NCBI RefSeq assembly: GCF_030490285.1 | Contig: NZ_CP129884.1 | Coordinates: 3,038,001 to 3,102,000 of the forward strand | Origin: Methylomonas montana | GTDB lineage: Bacteria; Pseudomonadota; Gammaproteobacteria; Methylococcales; Methylomonadaceae | Length of the DNA stretch: 64,000 nucleotides | Direction of reading: 5' to 3' | Part shown: piece after piece, positions 8,040 to 17,038 of the stretch | Layout: each line of letters opens with the position of its first letter | How positions within the stretch are numbered: position 1 is the stretch's first letter | Position numbers and translations under genes: made by a program | Notes under the pieces: generated by a model | What the model saw: the letters and a program-made list of their open reading frames with translations, nothing else | What the model was told of the DNA's origin: nothing | Databases searched by the model: none

Positions 8040-8621
8040 ATGGCAGCGCTAAACGTCTTAGTCGTCGACGAATTCGACAGCGAACACCTGCTGGAAGCCA
8101 CTTTGCGCCAGCACGGCTGCGAGGTATTAACGTTAAAGCTGAAAGAATTGAATATGGTGCAAATCGTCCAGACTCTGCATCCGGATGTGGTGGTGCTGAA
8201 TTTGTATACCCCCAGCGAGGCGGTGCTGCGGATGATCATCGAAATAAACCACCACTATTCGCTACCGGTCGTGATATTCGCCGAGGACCAGCAAACCGAA
8301 ACCATCAACAAAGTCATCAAGGCCGGCGTCAGCGCTTATATCGTCGACGGCCTGGAAGCCAAACGCATCAAATCCATCGTCGACATCGCCATCGCCCGCT
8401 TCAAGGAACAACATGCGTTGAAGGAAGAATTGAAAAAAACCAAGACCCAGCTGGAAGACCGCAAACTGATCGACCGCGCCAAGGCGATTTTGATCAAGTC
8501 GCAAGGCTACACGGAAGATCAGGCTTATCATGCCTTGCGCAAACTGGCGATGGACCGCAACATCGCCATCGGCGAAATGGCCAAGAACGTCATTTCGATG
8601 GCGGAATTGTTTAACAAGTAA
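8040..8621 (+). CDS. nasT: NasT-like ANTAR-domain antiterminator
   Basis: The 193-residue protein has a receiver-like N-terminal domain (1-120), a coiled linker (125-145) and a C-terminal ANTAR RNA-binding domain (about 140-190, AKAILIKSQGYTEDQAYHAL). ANTAR proteins bind paired hexaloop hairpins and prevent leader termination; NasT does this for nitrate/nitrite assimilation operons and is normally held by the nitrate sensor NasS. Here the usual phosphoacceptor aspartate is an asparagine (Asn54 in VVVLNL), so control by phosphorylation is unlikely. No nasS lies next to it. The ATG is 2 bases after the narK stop; a longer upstream reading frame lies inside narK and is not used. Its likely target is the nirB leader. 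Confidence 0.9.
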   Translation: MAALNVLVVDEFDSEHLLEATLRQHGCEVLTLKLKELNMVQIVQTLHPDVVVLNLYTPSEAVLRMIIEINHHYSLPVVIFAEDQQTETINKVIKAGVSAYIVDGLEAKRIKSIVDIAIARFKEQHALKEELKKTKTQLEDRKLIDRAKAILIKSQGYTEDQAYHALRKLAMDRNIAIGEMAKNVISMAELFNK

Positions 8622-8748
8622 GGCTGTATCCGAAGCGGCTTGGAAATGGTTCGAGCAGGAATCAGGCCCTTGCCGACCATTGGCCGGGAGAAAGCCAGAA
8701 AACTGCCGTTCTACATTGAACTTGGGTCGAATGGTGGTGAATTTGGGA

Positions 8749-8773
8749 ACCGCACCAACGCTGCCGGTGCGGT
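8749..8773 (-). terminator. Terminator-like hairpin between nasT and mosA
   Basis: ACCGCACC and GGTGCGGT pair over a 9-base loop, 59 bases past the mosA stop in the direction of mosBA transcription. There is no T-run in either direction. The rest of the 210-base gap shows no gene. Confidence 0.3.
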
Positions 8774-8831
8774 ACCCGTCGTTTACTGCATCTGCGGCCC
8801 TAAATTGACGGGACCGCGGAGCGCCGCCTAC

Positions 8832-9665
8832 TCAGGCCGGGCGCGCGCCGGTATGAATGATTGTCCCGACATGTTCCCCACGCAGCGCGGCAGTGAGCCG
8901 ACCCGGTACCAGTCCATTCACGATCTGCACGTGCTCGATGTGACGCGCTGTTGCCATGACCTCGATAAGAGCGCCGTCGACCGGCAGCGAGCCTTGATGC
9001 GTGGCGAGGTCGGCATGGCTGGTTTCGCGGAGTAAACACGCCTGCTCTCCGTCGGGGCCATTAGGATCGGCATTATACACACCGTCTACGTCCTCCACGA
9101 TCGTCAGGCCGGCAGCGCCAAGCGCGTCGGCTAGCAGGAATGCGCCGGTATCGGCTCGGTGAGGCGGGATGCGCGAGGTTGGAAATTCGTGGTGGTGATA
9201 CGGTGGAAAAGCACTGCCAACAACCGCGCGGGCCGCAGAAAGATGGATCGCAAGTTGACTGGCAATGGTGGGGTGCTCCACGTAGGAGACACCTTCCGGT
9301 GCGAGCAGAGAGGCAAGAATGTGGCCGTTTTGGCCGGCCTCGCTCGCGGCGAGCGGGGCGAGAGACCCGACCGGCAAGCCGAGATCGAGGCCAACGCCAT
9401 AGACATGACGGGCTCGGATACCGGCGCCAGTCAGAATCAGCAAGCGGTGTTCAGGCAGGAGTTTACGGAGTTCGTCCACGATCGGCAGGATCGCGTCGGC
9501 GCCTTTATCCATGATGGAACGCCCGCCGATCTTCACGACTTGCAGCCAGGGAAGCAGACGGATAGGCCGCACGCCCGCGACAGGACGGGTGAGGTCGCCG
9601 TCAAGGAGAGTCTGGCGCGCCAGCGGCGAAGCGACGTGTTTGATGGTATTGGTGGTTTCAGCCAT
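8832..9665 (-). CDS. mosA: Molybdenum storage protein subunit alpha
   Basis: MosA and MosB form the MoSto heterohexamer, a cytoplasmic cage that stores molybdate or tungstate as polyoxometalate clusters using ATP. The 277-residue protein has the amino-acid-kinase fold with [19 protein letters not shown] at the nucleotide site and a histidine-rich [20 protein letters not shown] segment that lines the metal cluster pocket in the Azotobacter enzyme. It closely resembles what I recall of A. vinelandii MosA over its whole length. The TTG at 9680 is possible, but the ATG at 9665 gives MAETTN, matching the family start. It follows mosB by 11 bases. The coding sequence looks more GC-rich than its neighbours, which hints at transfer. 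Confidence 0.93.
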   Translation of the reverse strand: MAETTNTIKHVASPLARQTLLDGDLTRPVAGVRPIRLLPWLQVVKIGGRSIMDKGADAILPIVDELRKLLPEHRLLILTGAGIRARHVYGVGLDLGLPVGSLAPLAASEAGQNGHILASLLAPEGVSYVEHPTIASQLAIHLSAARAVVGSAFPPYHHHEFPTSRIPPHRADTGAFLLADALGAAGLTIVEDVDGVYNADPNGPDGEQACLLRETSHADLATHQGSLPVDGALIEVMATARHIEHVQIVNGLVPGRLTAALRGEHVGTIIHTGARPA

Positions 9666-9676
9666 GGTGTTGATTC

Positions 9677-10489
9677 TCAACTAGCAGTGATGATGGTGCC
9701 GACGTGCTCACCTGCAAGCGCGCGGGTCAGGTTGCCGGGGACGAGGCCGTTCACTATTTGCACTTGGTGGATATGTTGTGCCGCCTGAAGCAGGTCGAGC
9801 ACCGGGAATTCAAGGATAGAGTCGTGTAGCCCCTTCGCTTTCATCTCGTCAACCGAGATCTTCGGAATGAACGTGGCATTCTTCGAGGTTTTCGGGTTCG
9901 CGGTAAAGAGGCCGTCTTCGTCCTTCACGTAGATCATGGCCTTGCAGCCGAACTGTTCGGCAAGAAGGAAGCAGCCTGCGTCGGTACGATAGGGCGGGAT
10001 CACGCCTTCGACAGGCGGACGCATCCAGAGTCCATACGGCGGCATGCCGCTGAAAACGACGGCATTTACCTCCGCAAGATAAAGCGGCACCGCCGACAGA
10101 CCAGCGCCGTCGACTGCGGAGATACCGTGCTTGGCAAGGAGTTGCCCCAGCATCGCGGCGTTTTGATCGGCAACCGAGGCGCCCAACTGGGAGAGCACGC
10201 CCGCCGGCAGGTTGAGCCCCGCCGCAATGGAGTAGAGGTGGCGGGCACGGGTGCCCGCACCGGTTCCAATAAGCAGCTTGTGAGCCTTGCGGGCAGCAAC
10301 GATCTCATCCACCAGCGGATAGACTGCGGAGCGACCGCGATCAATGATGCTCTGCCCGCCAATCTTGATGACCGTTGCGTCCGGCAGAATACGGAAATCG
10401 GCTGCGGCCGATGCCGCTACCTGAAGCTGTGCATCGGTCAAAGATCGTTGCATGAGGAGCTCTTCGAGCTCGGCTGTGGTGTTGGTCAT
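9677..10489 (-). CDS. mosB: Molybdenum storage protein subunit beta
   Basis: This is the second MoSto subunit, 270 residues, the same length as Azotobacter MosB. It has the amino-acid-kinase fold with [14 protein letters not shown] and [16 protein letters not shown] near the nucleotide, and [14 protein letters not shown] plus [12 protein letters not shown] at the subunit interface. MosB binds ATP and drives cluster assembly with MosA. It is the first gene of a mosB-mosA pair; the 445 bases upstream must hold the promoter. In the window it sits beside nitrate assimilation genes, a plausible user of molybdenum, although no nitrate reductase or nitrogenase gene is here. Confidence 0.94.
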   Translation of the reverse strand: MTNTTAELEELLMQRSLTDAQLQVAASAAADFRILPDATVIKIGGQSIIDRGRSAVYPLVDEIVAARKAHKLLIGTGAGTRARHLYSIAAGLNLPAGVLSQLGASVADQNAAMLGQLLAKHGISAVDGAGLSAVPLYLAEVNAVVFSGMPPYGLWMRPPVEGVIPPYRTDAGCFLLAEQFGCKAMIYVKDEDGLFTANPKTSKNATFIPKISVDEMKAKGLHDSILEFPVLDLLQAAQHIHQVQIVNGLVPGNLTRALAGEHVGTIITAS

Positions 10490-10934
10490 TTGGGGTCCCT
10501 TTCGTCGTTACTATGCACTGCAACAAGTCTCGTTAGGACTGCGATTTCCTCAAACAACACCTTGGTGTCATTCCGGGGCAGCTTTCGAGAGATTGTTCAG
10601 AGATTGTCAGGCGTAACCTGTAATAAACACATCGCGCTTGAAGCATATCGCAAACGAATTACGTATTCAACCGAACATAGTTTAACAACGCTGCCCAATG
10701 GTTTGCGGATTGTACGGATGTAACAACCGCCAAATATTTTCCGGATCATTTCCCAAAATCGCACCGACAGTTTCGCGACGGGATTAAACATTGGCATTTC
10801 CGTGAGAGGTCGTTGGAGAAAAAGCTTCTGCGATTCATTGCTAAGCTGAATCGTTGGTGAAAATAAGCCCGCCGATTCAGCCCCTAACGGTAACGATGCG
10901 AAAATTTTCTTGAATGGTGCCCCCTACTCCCTTC
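10490..10934. other. Intergenic region between mosB and the beta-propeller gene
   Basis: The 445 bases hold no convincing gene. A 66-codon minus-strand frame (10597-10797) resembles nothing I know and lacks a good start. A near-perfect direct repeat (GAGATTGTTCA, GAGATTGTCAG) lies near 10588-10610. No ModE-type palindrome was found. The mosBA promoter must be in the right-hand part of the stretch upstream of 10489 but is not obvious. Confidence 0.5.
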
Positions 10935-12869
10935 TTACTTCAAGCCGTAAACCTTCAACTGACTGCAAACCGGCAATTGATGGTCCGGCACCGTGCAGTC
11001 CGAGGTACCTACCCGGTAAATCATCACATACACGCGACCGTTGGCTACTACCGGCGGAATCATCCGCGACATCTTGCCCAGACCGCCGTTATTATCGTCG
11101 CCGGTGCGGAACAAGCGTTTTAGTTTATTCCCCGGTTCGATAGCCGTCGCATCATAGGCAATCAATTGGCCTTCGGCGAATTCCTTGTTAGCGTCACCGA
11201 ATTTGGAAAACACCGCCCAGACAATCGCCGAACCGAAATCGATGGCCTGCGGAAAACTAGAATTGGCAGACGGCTTGCCGGACACCATCAGCAACCCACC
11301 GGGCATGCCGCCGGGCGATTCCTTGCCGATCGACGCCAGATCGTCGGCTTCGGCGCGAAAAGTTGGCAGATTGCCATCCACGGTGGAAAAGTTATAGGTT
11401 TTTAATCGAGAATTTTCACCCCAAACATAAACGATGCCGCCGTTCTGATCGCTCTGTGCCAATGCCAGGGAATGAATATGGTGCATCTTGTTGTTTTCCG
11501 GATCACCGCAAGGTACGAACCAACCGTGATCGCTATTGCCCGCCGCCGGACACGGCAAGCTGCGATTCAAGTGTTGCACCCTGTCCCAATTTTCGTCGGT
11601 GCCGCCGCCATAATAGGTTGCCACCAAGGGCGGTTTTGACATTAATTGATTGAAGCGGTCGTTTTGGCCCAGATTGAATTTATCCAGCGAGTAAATAATC
11701 CCGTCCTTGGTGCCTTGCAACAGCAATCTGGAACCCGGCACCAGCATCGGCCCGGATGCGCCGAAATCCCAGTCAGCTCCGGCACTGCCGACGCCGGCAC
11801 GACCGCAAGAAACTTCAGAGTTATTGTCGTTCCACAGACATTTATCGCGGGGAACACGTTCGTCCAGAAACGCTTTGTAAAAATCCACCTTCTCCAGCTC
11901 GGGCCGTGCGCCGCCGGTACCGGGTTTAAAACGCAGTTTGATCATACTTTCGGCTAAATCGACATTGCCGTTGTTAGAGGTACCGTTCGAGGTGGCGACA
12001 TATATCATGTCATCTTCGGTAACCGGCGCGCCGCCGGCCTGCCAGATGCCGGCGCCCCAGGAATCGAATGAGGTGGCACAGAATATCGCCGCGTCCTTGG
12101 ATACACCGGCTTGACCGAGCAAAGCACGGGTGTCATAGGCCACTACAAAACCGTGCGGATTTTTGCGGCCGCCCTTAAACGACTCGCCGTTTGCCGCAAA
12201 CGCCAGCACCAGGCCATTGTTGCCGGTTAAGGCCAATCCGGCCCGCAATTTGGGATAGACGTGTTGCTTGGTTTGGTTATTTTCGCGGTAAACCGCGCCG
12301 GCATCGTTAAACCAACAGCCGTTACCTTCCTGCGATTTGCCGAAGATGCGTACCGGCTTGGATTTTTGGCTGCCGTCCAGCGGATTTAACGCATACACCC
12401 AATAATCGCGGAAGCGGTTATTGTTGTTTTTCTTTTGCCAGGAAGCAACGAACAAGGTGTTGGTAGCCGGATCGACGATAGGCGTGGCCGAAATACCCCA
12501 GGTCGGCGTATGCTTCCACATGTCCATATCCTGAGAACTGATTTCCGAACCCAATTTGACTTTATAGACTGTTTCGTTGGTGCGCCCGTTGATGCCGATC
12601 ACTTCGTTCTTCATCGTCGTGACGATCACCAGATCGTCGGCACCCGCGCCTTTCTCGATGACCAAGGGTTGCGTTTCCACTTTGGCATTGAAATCGTAAG
12701 TGCGCAGCAAACCGAATTGATCGGGATTGACATTGCTTTTGTTAAGCGTGAACTCCTGATTATTGGCCGCCGTGCGGAAATTATTCCCCGCTCGTTGAGT
12801 GATGCTGACAGCAAACACATTGTTAACCCAGAAAACCGCACCGATAAAACCAAATAGTATCAATTTCAT
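10935..12869 (-). CDS. Secreted PQQ-repeat-like beta-propeller protein
   Basis: The 644-residue protein begins with a clear signal peptide (about 20 residues ending VFA) and should be periplasmic or secreted. It carries repeated blade-like segments such as YVATSNGTSNNG, IYSLDKFNLG and IAYDATAIEPG, typical of PQQ_2/WD-like propellers. I do not see the conserved active-site set of a methanol or alcohol dehydrogenase, so enzymatic quinoprotein activity is not claimed. Several cysteines (ending DCTVPDHQLPVCSQ) suggest disulfides. It stands alone, with a spacer on both sides. Function unknown; an extracellular structural or substrate-binding role is possible. Confidence 0.75.
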   Translation of the reverse strand: MKLILFGFIGAVFWVNNVFAVSITQRAGNNFRTAANNQEFTLNKSNVNPDQFGLLRTYDFNAKVETQPLVIEKGAGADDLVIVTTMKNEVIGINGRTNETVYKVKLGSEISSQDMDMWKHTPTWGISATPIVDPATNTLFVASWQKKNNNNRFRDYWVYALNPLDGSQKSKPVRIFGKSQEGNGCWFNDAGAVYRENNQTKQHVYPKLRAGLALTGNNGLVLAFAANGESFKGGRKNPHGFVVAYDTRALLGQAGVSKDAAIFCATSFDSWGAGIWQAGGAPVTEDDMIYVATSNGTSNNGNVDLAESMIKLRFKPGTGGARPELEKVDFYKAFLDERVPRDKCLWNDNNSEVSCGRAGVGSAGADWDFGASGPMLVPGSRLLLQGTKDGIIYSLDKFNLGQNDRFNQLMSKPPLVATYYGGGTDENWDRVQHLNRSLPCPAAGNSDHGWFVPCGDPENNKMHHIHSLALAQSDQNGGIVYVWGENSRLKTYNFSTVDGNLPTFRAEADDLASIGKESPGGMPGGLLMVSGKPSANSSFPQAIDFGSAIVWAVFSKFGDANKEFAEGQLIAYDATAIEPGNKLKRLFRTGDDNNGGLGKMSRMIPPVVANGRVYVMIYRVGTSDCTVPDHQLPVCSQLKVYGLK

Positions 12870-13042
12870 GACTCACTCCTCGCTGAATGTCAACTGAGCC
12901 TAGATTGTAAATGCATAATCTGTCAATACCCTAAAAAATAAGGTATTAGGGATTTTTTGCCTAACACCAAAATCATAGCTTCCTTGCCGCCAGCGATTTA
13001 AAGCGGTTGATCTATTAAATACTTAGCACCTTAAGCAACCAG

Positions 13043-13082
13043 CGGCGACCCAGTCATGCAGACAGTCATGCAGACAGTCATG
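13043..13082. repeat. Short tandem repeat CATGCAGACAGT
   Basis: Two exact copies of the 12-base unit CATGCAGACAGT and a third partial one (CATGACAG) abut the 3' end of the next gene; the third copy runs into its stop codon region. It may arise from slippage and could change the C-terminus of the encoded protein. Confidence 0.7.
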
Positions 13083-13551
13083 ACAGCCGTAGCTGCTCCA
13101 GGCTGGCAATCTCGGCATCCTTGCCAATATCCGGAATAATGCATAACTCCAGCACGGTCACCGCGGACAGTTGCACAGGATGATCTTCGATTTCGCAGGT
13201 CGAGCCACTCGGACTGAAATTCCATTGTTGCCGGACAATGTCCTCAAATGTCTCCCCAGCATCCGCCGACCAGCGCAAGCTATATTCTTGAGTCCGTACG
13301 GCCTGGGTCTCGACAAATTTAAGAAATATCCGTCGTAGCGCTTGCGGCTGCTTGAAAATCAGCCGAATGATTTGCGGTCCTGGGCCGGCGGCGCGCCAAC
13401 CGGACACCTGGTCGGCTAGCAAGGCAAACTCAATGGGATAGTCCGGGTCTTCCGAGCTGATTTCCAGCTCGGCAATATCCTCCGGATTCAGCCAGTCCTG
13501 GTCTGGCATCTCGGCTTCCTGAGGAATGGGAACGATGATTCGCTTACGCAT
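13078..13551 (-). CDS. Carbohydrate-binding/discoidin-like hypothetical protein
   Basis: The 157-residue protein has no signal peptide. Its middle (GPQIIRLIFKQPQALRRIFLKFVE, then QEYSLRWSADAGETF) looks like an F5/8-type C jelly-roll in which a beta-sandwich binds sugar or another ligand. The acidic start (PDQDWLNPEDIAELEISSEDP) is typical of small proteins of this sort in methanotrophs. The family call comes from pattern only. The stop codon lies within a short tandem repeat. No operon partner: the acetyltransferase upstream is about 100 bases away. Confidence 0.55.
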   Translation of the reverse strand: MRKRIIVPIPQEAEMPDQDWLNPEDIAELEISSEDPDYPIEFALLADQVSGWRAAGPGPQIIRLIFKQPQALRRIFLKFVETQAVRTQEYSLRWSADAGETFEDIVRQQWNFSPSGSTCEIEDHPVQLSAVTVLELCIIPDIGKDAEIASLEQLRLS

Positions 13552-13649
13552 GGTGATGGCTCCGGTTTGGCAGAAAGGCGCCCAGTATGTTCGCCGAGGA
13601 ACTACCTTAACAGACCCGCGTCAGGCTTCGTGAAAAAGATGGCAACAAT

Positions 13650-14114
13650 CTAGTTGTTCAGCGCAACCTGCATAACCGTAACCGGACAAGCGCGATATGT
13701 TTCTTCTCCCATTGCCGTCCAGCCGAGTTTTTTGTAGAAATCCGCCTGATCCGGCGTGAATAAATACAGCTTGGCGATGCCGGCAGCCTTGGCCTGCCGC
13801 ATCACATGTTCGACCAACTTGCTGCCTATGCCCTGCCGGCGAAATTCCGGTGCCACGTAGACGCTGGCCAGCCAAGGTGTCAGTTCCGGGCGGGTATCCA
13901 TGTCGCTTTGAATAATCGCCGCCGAGCCGGCCAGTTGGCCTTGATGTTTATAAATGAAGGTGCTCGGAACTAATTTGTCACTTAAATAAGCTTGCATTCT
14001 TTCGATGCGGTGTCCCAGGGTTTGGCCGGGATTGAGATCAGACCATTCGGCGTGGTGCCATTTGGCTAGGATTGGGATGTGGTGGGGTTCTTGGGAGAGG
14101 TTGATGATGGTCAT
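13650..14114 (-). CDS. GNAT-family N-acetyltransferase
   Basis: The 154-residue cytoplasmic protein shows the GNAT core: the acetyl-CoA pyrophosphate loop RRQGIGSKL (residues 92-100), the preceding strand ASVYVAPE, and the C-terminal ADFYKKLGWTAMGEE. GNAT enzymes transfer acetyl from acetyl-CoA to amines of small molecules or proteins. The substrate cannot be told from the sequence. It is a single gene, followed upstream by a palindromic repeat region (14166-14246). Confidence 0.85.
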   Translation of the reverse strand: MTIINLSQEPHHIPILAKWHHAEWSDLNPGQTLGHRIERMQAYLSDKLVPSTFIYKHQGQLAGSAAIIQSDMDTRPELTPWLASVYVAPEFRRQGIGSKLVEHVMRQAKAAGIAKLYLFTPDQADFYKKLGWTAMGEETYRACPVTVMQVALNN

Positions 14115-14165
14115 TGTTTGTGTCTACGGAACGAACGTTTTTCAACCAATTTGAATAACAATTAC

Positions 14166-14246
14166 AAGGCGTCGCTATCGCGACGGTTTGGTTTAATCGG
14201 GTTCTCGCACCCGATTAAATTAGGCTTCGCGATAGCGAAACGCTAC
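14166..14246 (-). repeat. REP-like palindromic element with GTAG head
   Basis: On the minus strand it starts GTAGCG and forms a TTCGC/GCGAA hairpin. A central TTTAATCGGGT/ACCCGATTAAA hairpin follows, and then a GTCGC-type hairpin. The GTAG start and palindromes match the style of REP units mobilised by RAYT transposases; one is encoded at 57464-57994. A similar GTCGC hairpin occurs near 57323. Confidence 0.5.
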
Positions 14247-14290
14247 AAATAATCTATAACTGTCATGGTTATAAAAACGCGCCAATCAAT

Positions 14291-15076
14291 CTACGCATAA
14301 CTTTTCCCTGACTGCTTTTCAAATTCATCTCTGTAGTTACGAATTTGATCAAAAAGCTGATCATCACCGAATGCCTTGGCTACGAGCGCAAAAGATATGA
14401 TTCCTCTGTAGAAATAGTTCCACAAATCTTCACTGTGCTCTTCCTCCCTCTCAGTACCGAGCATACCGGTAACAAGAAACTGCGAAGGCCGACCGCCATA
14501 CATATCCATGATGTGAGGAGATGCTCCATGTACATAGCCTGAATATGCCTTGCTCACTGTTCTCGAGAGTTCGATGCCGCGGCTTTGATCAAGGGCGGCT
14601 CCTTCGATCTTAGCAAGATAAGCGCGGATTTTTCTTCTTGGAATCATTGGCCGCTTTTGCGTAGCTTCAATAGCGTTCTCATTGTCAAATTCTTCTTCAT
14701 AGAAGGCTGCAAGGTAATCTTCATGCAATGCAGTAATATCACTGTATATGCAAGCGTAAGCAAGCATAGATATATCTTCGTGAAATTCGTCAAGCATTCG
14801 TTGCAAAGCAGCTTGCTCCTGAAAGAAACCGCGCTGAAGCAGCAGACGGGCAGCATGCAACCCGCTAATCACTCGGGCGAGTTTTTGAATCAGAGCTTGA
14901 TGAATGGTGCGTTCAACATACCGATAGACGAAACCATCTTTTATAGGCACTCGTTGTGGTGGAGGTACACGCTTTTCAAGCAACAGTAAGGTCTGCTCCA
15001 TATATCGTAATATTTGAATGTAACGTGTGTCTATATCTATCACGCAATACCTATAGGAGTTCCGCTCTGAAAACAC
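14291..15076 (-). CDS. Hypothetical protein, all-alpha, unknown function
   Basis: The predicted 261-residue protein is not recognised. It is helix-rich with a coiled-coil-like middle (EEEFDNENAIEATQ) and no signal peptide or membrane segment. It lacks motifs of known toxins or nucleases, though the general look resembles abortive-infection or DUF5677-type helical proteins. The first codon is a GTG; the ATG for MEQTLLLLE 25 residues later is an alternative. The region is visibly more AT-rich and uses different codons from the adjoining kdsB, and it lies just after kdsB, which suggests an acquired gene. Its start is within about 10 bases of the kdsB stop, so it could be read from the same transcript. 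Confidence 0.6.
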   Translation of the reverse strand: MFSERNSYRYCVIDIDTRYIQILRYMEQTLLLLEKRVPPPQRVPIKDGFVYRYVERTIHQALIQKLARVISGLHAARLLLQRGFFQEQAALQRMLDEFHEDISMLAYACIYSDITALHEDYLAAFYEEEFDNENAIEATQKRPMIPRRKIRAYLAKIEGAALDQSRGIELSRTVSKAYSGYVHGASPHIMDMYGGRPSQFLVTGMLGTEREEEHSEDLWNYFYRGIISFALVAKAFGDDQLFDQIRNYRDEFEKQSGKSYA

Positions 15077-15082
15077 TATTGC

Positions 15083-15856
15083 TTAGTTCTTTCTTGACTG
15101 CAAACGCCTAGAAACCCTAACCAAATCCTCCTCCGTATCCACCCCCGCCTCCGGCGCCTTATCAACAATCTTCACCAACACCTTCTCCCCATGCCAAAGT
15201 ATCCGAAGCTGCTCCAGCGACTCGACACTCTCTAACGGCGAAGCCGGCCAACTGCAATAGCGCTGCAAAAAACCGACGGTGTAGGCATACATGCCGATAT
15301 GTCTGAGATGCGGCAAAGACGAAACGGCGGGATCGTGTTTATCAGGGAAAGTGGAACGGTTCCAGGGAATCGGCGCGCGGCTGAAATACAAGGCATAACC
15401 GTTTTTATCCAAAACGACCTTAACCGCATTCGGGTTGAAAATTTCTTCCACATCCAACATTTTTGCGGCCAAGGTGGCGATGCCGGCTTGATTCTGGCTG
15501 GCTAAAGCCAATGCGGCATCGCGGATGTAAGCCGGCGGAATCAAAGGCTCGTCGCCTTGCAGATTGACGACGATCTGCTCGTCCTGCCAACCCATAACGC
15601 GCGCCACTTCGGCAATGCGTTCGGTGCCCGACTGGTGGTTGGGATCGGTCATCACCGCCTGCAAACCCAGGTCGCCGACCGCGTCAAAGATGCGTTGGTC
15701 GTCGGTCGCCACCACCACTTGCTCGGCGTCGGCTGCCAACGCCCGTTCGCACACGTGGACGATCATCGGCTTGCCGGCGATGTCCAGCAGCGGTTTGCCC
15801 GGCAAACGGGTGGAACCGTAACGGGCCGGGATGACGACTTTAAAGCCGCCGCTCAT
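15083..15856 (-). CDS. kdsB: 3-deoxy-manno-octulosonate cytidylyltransferase
   Basis: KdsB activates KDO with CTP to CMP-KDO for lipopolysaccharide inner core. The 257-residue protein has the nucleotidyltransferase start [38 protein letters not shown] and [11 protein letters not shown], all diagnostic. Length is normal. Its ATG overlaps the stop of the Trm112-like gene by 4 bases, so it is the last gene of exbB-exbD-lpxK-ycaR-kdsB. Confidence 0.97.
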   Translation of the reverse strand: MSGGFKVVIPARYGSTRLPGKPLLDIAGKPMIVHVCERALAADAEQVVVATDDQRIFDAVGDLGLQAVMTDPNHQSGTERIAEVARVMGWQDEQIVVNLQGDEPLIPPAYIRDAALALASQNQAGIATLAAKMLDVEEIFNPNAVKVVLDKNGYALYFSRAPIPWNRSTFPDKHDPAVSSLPHLRHIGMYAYTVGFLQRYCSWPASPLESVESLEQLRILWHGEKVLVKIVDKAPEAGVDTEEDLVRVSRRLQSRKN

Positions 15857-16044
15857 TTGCGCAGGGCTTCCGCTTCTTCAAAACTCAATTCGCGGGCATC
15901 GTCTTCCAGCATCACCGGGATACCGTCGCGAATCGGGAACGCCAAGTTATCGGCCTTGCAGATCAATTCCTGCTTATCCTTATCGTAAATCAACGAACTT
16001 TTGCACAAGGGGCAGGCCAGAATATCGAGCAGTTTTTTATCCAT
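15853..16044 (-). CDS. ycaR: Trm112/YcaR family protein (UPF0434)
   Basis: The 63-residue protein has the zinc-ribbon-like pattern [16 protein letters not shown] and [11 protein letters not shown] of the Trm112/YcaR family, found between lpxK and kdsB in many gammaproteobacteria including E. coli. Only one CxxC is present. Its biochemical role in bacteria is unclear. It overlaps lpxK upstream by 8 bases and kdsB downstream by 4. Confidence 0.92.
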   Translation of the reverse strand: MDKKLLDILACPLCKSSLIYDKDKQELICKADNLAFPIRDGIPVMLEDDARELSFEEAEALRK

Positions 16045-17038
16045 GAGTTTTGTCTTTGAGTAATTTCAAGAGTTGTTGGGAAAATGCCTCGGGCAATTCG
16101 GCATCGATGGGTAAATACCAGTAACGATCGGTGGCGAAGCGACGGCATTTGACGGCATCTTTTTCGGTCATGATCAGCGGGCGCTGGTCGTTGAATTGCA
16201 AATCGGCGGCACTAAACGGATGATGGTCCGGGAAGGCGTGGGTTTGGCAGTCCAGGCCGGCGCCGGCCAGTTGCGCGAAGAAGCGTTTGGGGTTGCCGAT
16301 CGCGGCGACGGCATTAACGGCCATGCCCTTGAATTCTGAAAGCGGTTTACGTTCGCCGCTGTGCAAATTGACCAGTTGCCGGCCTTGGCATTGCATCGGC
16401 AATTCGCCTTCCAGCAATTCTTCCGGGCCGTTGACGACCACCAGATCGACCTGCTTGACCCGTTCCGGCGACTCGCGCAATGGGCCGACCGGCAGGCAAT
16501 AACCGTTACCGAAGCGACGCTGACCGTCTATCACCACGATTTCGATATCGCGCTGCAACGCATAATGCTGCAAGCCGTCGTCGGAGATCAGTACGTCGCA
16601 AGCATGGCTAGACAACAATTGCCGCGCCGCCGCGACCCGCTCGGCACCGACCACCACCGGACAATCGCAGCGAACGGCCAACAGCACCGCCTCGTCGCCG
16701 ACCTGGGCCGGATCGCTGTCGGCCGTGACCGCTTGCGGGCTGCTGCTGGCCGCACCGGCATAGCCGCGGCTGATCACGCCGGGTTTATAACCGTTTTGTT
16801 TCAAAAACTCGACCATCCAGATCACCAGCGGCGTCTTGCCGGTGCCGCCGACGGTGATGTTGCCGACGACGATGACCGGCACCGGCAGCTTGGTCTTTTT
16901 CAATACGCCGATGCGGTACAGAAAACGCCGCAAGCGCACCGCATCGACATAAAACATCGACAACGGCATGAACCAGGCCGAGATATACATCTCCTTGTAC
17001 CAGGCATCCTCAAACCAGCGGACCAGTTTTTTGTTCAT
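16037..17038 (-). CDS. lpxK: Tetraacyldisaccharide 4'-kinase
   Basis: LpxK phosphorylates the 4' position of the lipid A disaccharide at the inner face of the cytoplasmic membrane. The 333-residue protein has the P-loop [14 protein letters not shown] (residues 57-70), the DDGLQHYAL motif and the DHHPF motif near the C-terminal half. A hydrophobic N-terminal helix (about 15-30) anchors it. It overlaps exbD by 4 bases, the classic arrangement. Confidence 0.97.
   Translation of the reverse strand: MNKKLVRWFEDAWYKEMYISAWFMPLSMFYVDAVRLRRFLYRIGVLKKTKLPVPVIVVGNITVGGTGKTPLVIWMVEFLKQNGYKPGVISRGYAGAASSSPQAVTADSDPAQVGDEAVLLAVRCDCPVVVGAERVAAARQLLSSHACDVLISDDGLQHYALQRDIEIVVIDGQRRFGNGYCLPVGPLRESPERVKQVDLVVVNGPEELLEGELPMQCQGRQLVNLHSGERKPLSEFKGMAVNAVAAIGNPKRFFAQLAGAGLDCQTHAFPDHHPFSAADLQFNDQRPLIMTEKDAVKCRRFATDRYWYLPIDAELPEAFSQQLLKLLKDKTHG

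Noticed and set aside
9159-9788. 209-codon plus-strand frame over mosA/mosB
   Set aside because: Antisense to conserved MoSto genes; codon use unnatural.
10597-10797. 66-codon minus-strand frame upstream of mosB
   Set aside because: No recognised family, no good ribosome site; could be a remnant but cannot be supported.
10490-10934. ModE-type operator upstream of mosB
   Set aside because: Looked for the paired TATATA half-sites; nothing close was seen.
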